A DNA stretch of 20,791 nucleotides from CAXSEF01 sp964236535. Its GTDB lineage: Bacteria; Pseudomonadota; Alphaproteobacteria; Acetobacterales; Acetobacteraceae. Shown here piece after piece: positions 19,820 through 20,791 of this stretch; within the stretch, counting starts at the first letter, position 1, and every line of letters starts with the position of its first letter. Both the position numbers and the translations under genes were made by a program. The notes under the pieces are model-generated. The model was not told the origin of the DNA, did no database searches, and saw nothing but the letters and a program-made list of their open reading frames with translations. Where the stretch lies: NCBI GenBank assembly GCA_964236535.1, contig CAXSEF010000059.1, forward strand, positions 1 to 20,791, in the 5' to 3' direction.

Positions 19820-20626
19820 CTACAAGCCTCGCTCACGCTTAATTCGATCCCAGGCCGCGTTGATGCGCGCGACCTTGTCTCCCGCCCGGTCGATAAACTC
19901 CTGCGGTACTCCGCGAGACGCGAGACTGTCGGGATGGTTCTCCCGCATCAGCCGCTTCCAGGTCGCGCGCAGATCCTCGTCACTGGCCACGCGGCTCACA
20001 CCCAGTTCCGCATAGGGGTCGCCCCCCGCGTCGGCAGCGCGGCTTGGTGCCGATCCGCTCGCCCGCTCCCACGCCATCCGGTCCAGACGGAACGAGTGGT
20101 GAACCTGCCGCAGGAACTCGGCCTCGCCCACGGTGAGTGCGCCATCGGCTCGGGCGATTCCGAACAGCGCGGCGAGCACGTCCTCCAGTACCGACGGGCT
20201 GTCGGCGAACGCCTCGCCCAACTGGCGCGCATACGGCCCGAACGGGTCGGCGCTGGCCCGCGCCTGGTCGAACAGACGGCCGATGTCGCGCACCGAATCT
20301 GGCGGGATCCGAAAATGGCGCTTGAAGGCGTCGATCTCCTGCCGGTTCACCCGCCCGTCGCACTTCGCGAGCTTGGCCGACAGCACCACCACCACGATCG
20401 CGAAAAGCTGGTCGCGCCGTCCGAGCATGGCAGCCAGTCGCGCCGGACCCAGCAGCGAGGTCAACCTGCCGCTCAGCGGCGAGGCTCCGAGCATGCCCTC
20501 ACGACTGAGCCCGCCAAAACTGCTCTGGTCAGCCGCATGCCCCAGCGCCGCGCCCATGACCGCCCCGAATGGGCCGCCCATCACGAAACCCGCAGCCCCG
20601 CCCAGCATCTTGCCCCAGTATGCCAT
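19820..20626 (-). CDS. djlA: DjlA-like co-chaperone: membrane anchor, TerB domain, C-terminal J domain
   Basis: The 268-residue protein matches DjlA in length and order. A Gly/Ala-rich hydrophobic N-terminus (about 8-30, GGAAGFVMGGPFGAVMGAAL) could insert in the inner membrane. A TerB-like helical domain (about 72-185) contains LSAKLAKCDGRVNRQEIDAF and GIARADGALTVGEAEFL. The C-terminal J domain (about 203-268) keeps the HPD motif (231-233) needed to stimulate the ATPase of DnaK. In E. coli, DjlA works with DnaK at the inner membrane. The start ATG at 20626 gives a family-typical N-terminus. The gene is convergent with the YXWGXW gene; no operon partner is visible before the window end. Confidence 0.88.
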   Translation of the reverse strand: MAYWGKMLGGAAGFVMGGPFGAVMGAALGHAADQSSFGGLSREGMLGASPLSGRLTSLLGPARLAAMLGRRDQLFAIVVVVLSAKLAKCDGRVNRQEIDAFKRHFRIPPDSVRDIGRLFDQARASADPFGPYARQLGEAFADSPSVLEDVLAALFGIARADGALTVGEAEFLRQVHHSFRLDRMAWERASGSAPSRAADAGGDPYAELGVSRVASDEDLRATWKRLMRENHPDSLASRGVPQEFIDRAGDKVARINAAWDRIKRERGL

Positions 20627-20791
20627 ACCACTACGCTATCACGCTCAAGCGCTGCACGGCAAAGCGGATCAGGTTGCCACCGCTGCGACACACCGCCACT
20701 TGGCAGCCGCGACGTGTCCTTATACGCCGGGTTTGGTCGTCTGACTTTTGGGGTTCCCAGGCTGGTTCTGTCGTGATTCGGTGTGCTCTGC
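20627..20791. other. Region upstream of the djlA-like gene, to window end
   Basis: No gene is seen in these 165 bases. A minus-strand TATAAG (20724-20719) could be part of a -10 element for the djlA-like gene, but no matching -35 was found. Confidence 0.3.

Overview
The window is GC-rich chromosomal DNA from an alphaproteobacterium, most likely of the Rhodospirillales/Acetobacteraceae type. This rests on the protein sequences (alphaproteobacterial GyrA, UvrA and SSB), a GAAC-N7-GAAC LexA operator before uvrA, a DUF815 ATPase divergent from yajC, and a complex-I-assembly-type squalene/phytoene-synthase homologue. The genus cannot be fixed from sequence reading alone. No rRNA, tRNA or CRISPR array was seen.

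Layout. Bases 1-245 hold the decayed start of an IS5-family transposase. A leftward housekeeping cluster follows: ssb (5909-5373), a collapsed medium-chain dehydrogenase pseudogene (5337-5097), gyrA (4886-1779), coaD (overlapping the gyrA stop by 8 bases) and an exported cyclophilin (1200-622). Divergent from ssb is uvrA (6255-9344), with an SOS operator 48 bases before its start. Bases 9345-10084 hold a frameshifted alpha/beta-hydrolase remnant. Then come a dienelactone-hydrolase-family gene (+), a convergent stomatin/slipin gene (-), and a compositionally distinct, AT-richer island. The island carries a Tat-exported oxalate-decarboxylase-like bicupin and a perfect 16-bp hairpin.

From 13661 on, a non-catalytic-looking squalene/phytoene-synthase homologue (-) lies divergent from an iron-type superoxide dismutase, sodB (+). 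A leftward unit follows: yajC, a small lipoprotein (GTGA overlap) and an ExeA/GspA-like AAA ATPase with a membrane segment and a LysM-like C-terminal domain. Divergent from yajC is a DUF815 ATPase. The window ends with a small YXWGXW-type exported protein (+) and a DjlA-like TerB/J-domain protein (-).

Themes. DNA maintenance (ssb, gyrA, uvrA, SOS box) dominates the left half; envelope and respiratory assembly (yajC, AAA-LysM, lipoprotein, NDUFAF6-like protein, SodB) dominates the right. Three independent gene skeletons (IS5, dehydrogenase, hydrolase) and several hairpin-rich intergenic repeats show active erosion of accessory DNA between conserved genes. The strongest candidates for something undescribed are the AAA-LysM protein with its lipoprotein, sitting where secD-secF would be expected after yajC, and the bicupin with an altered second metal site.
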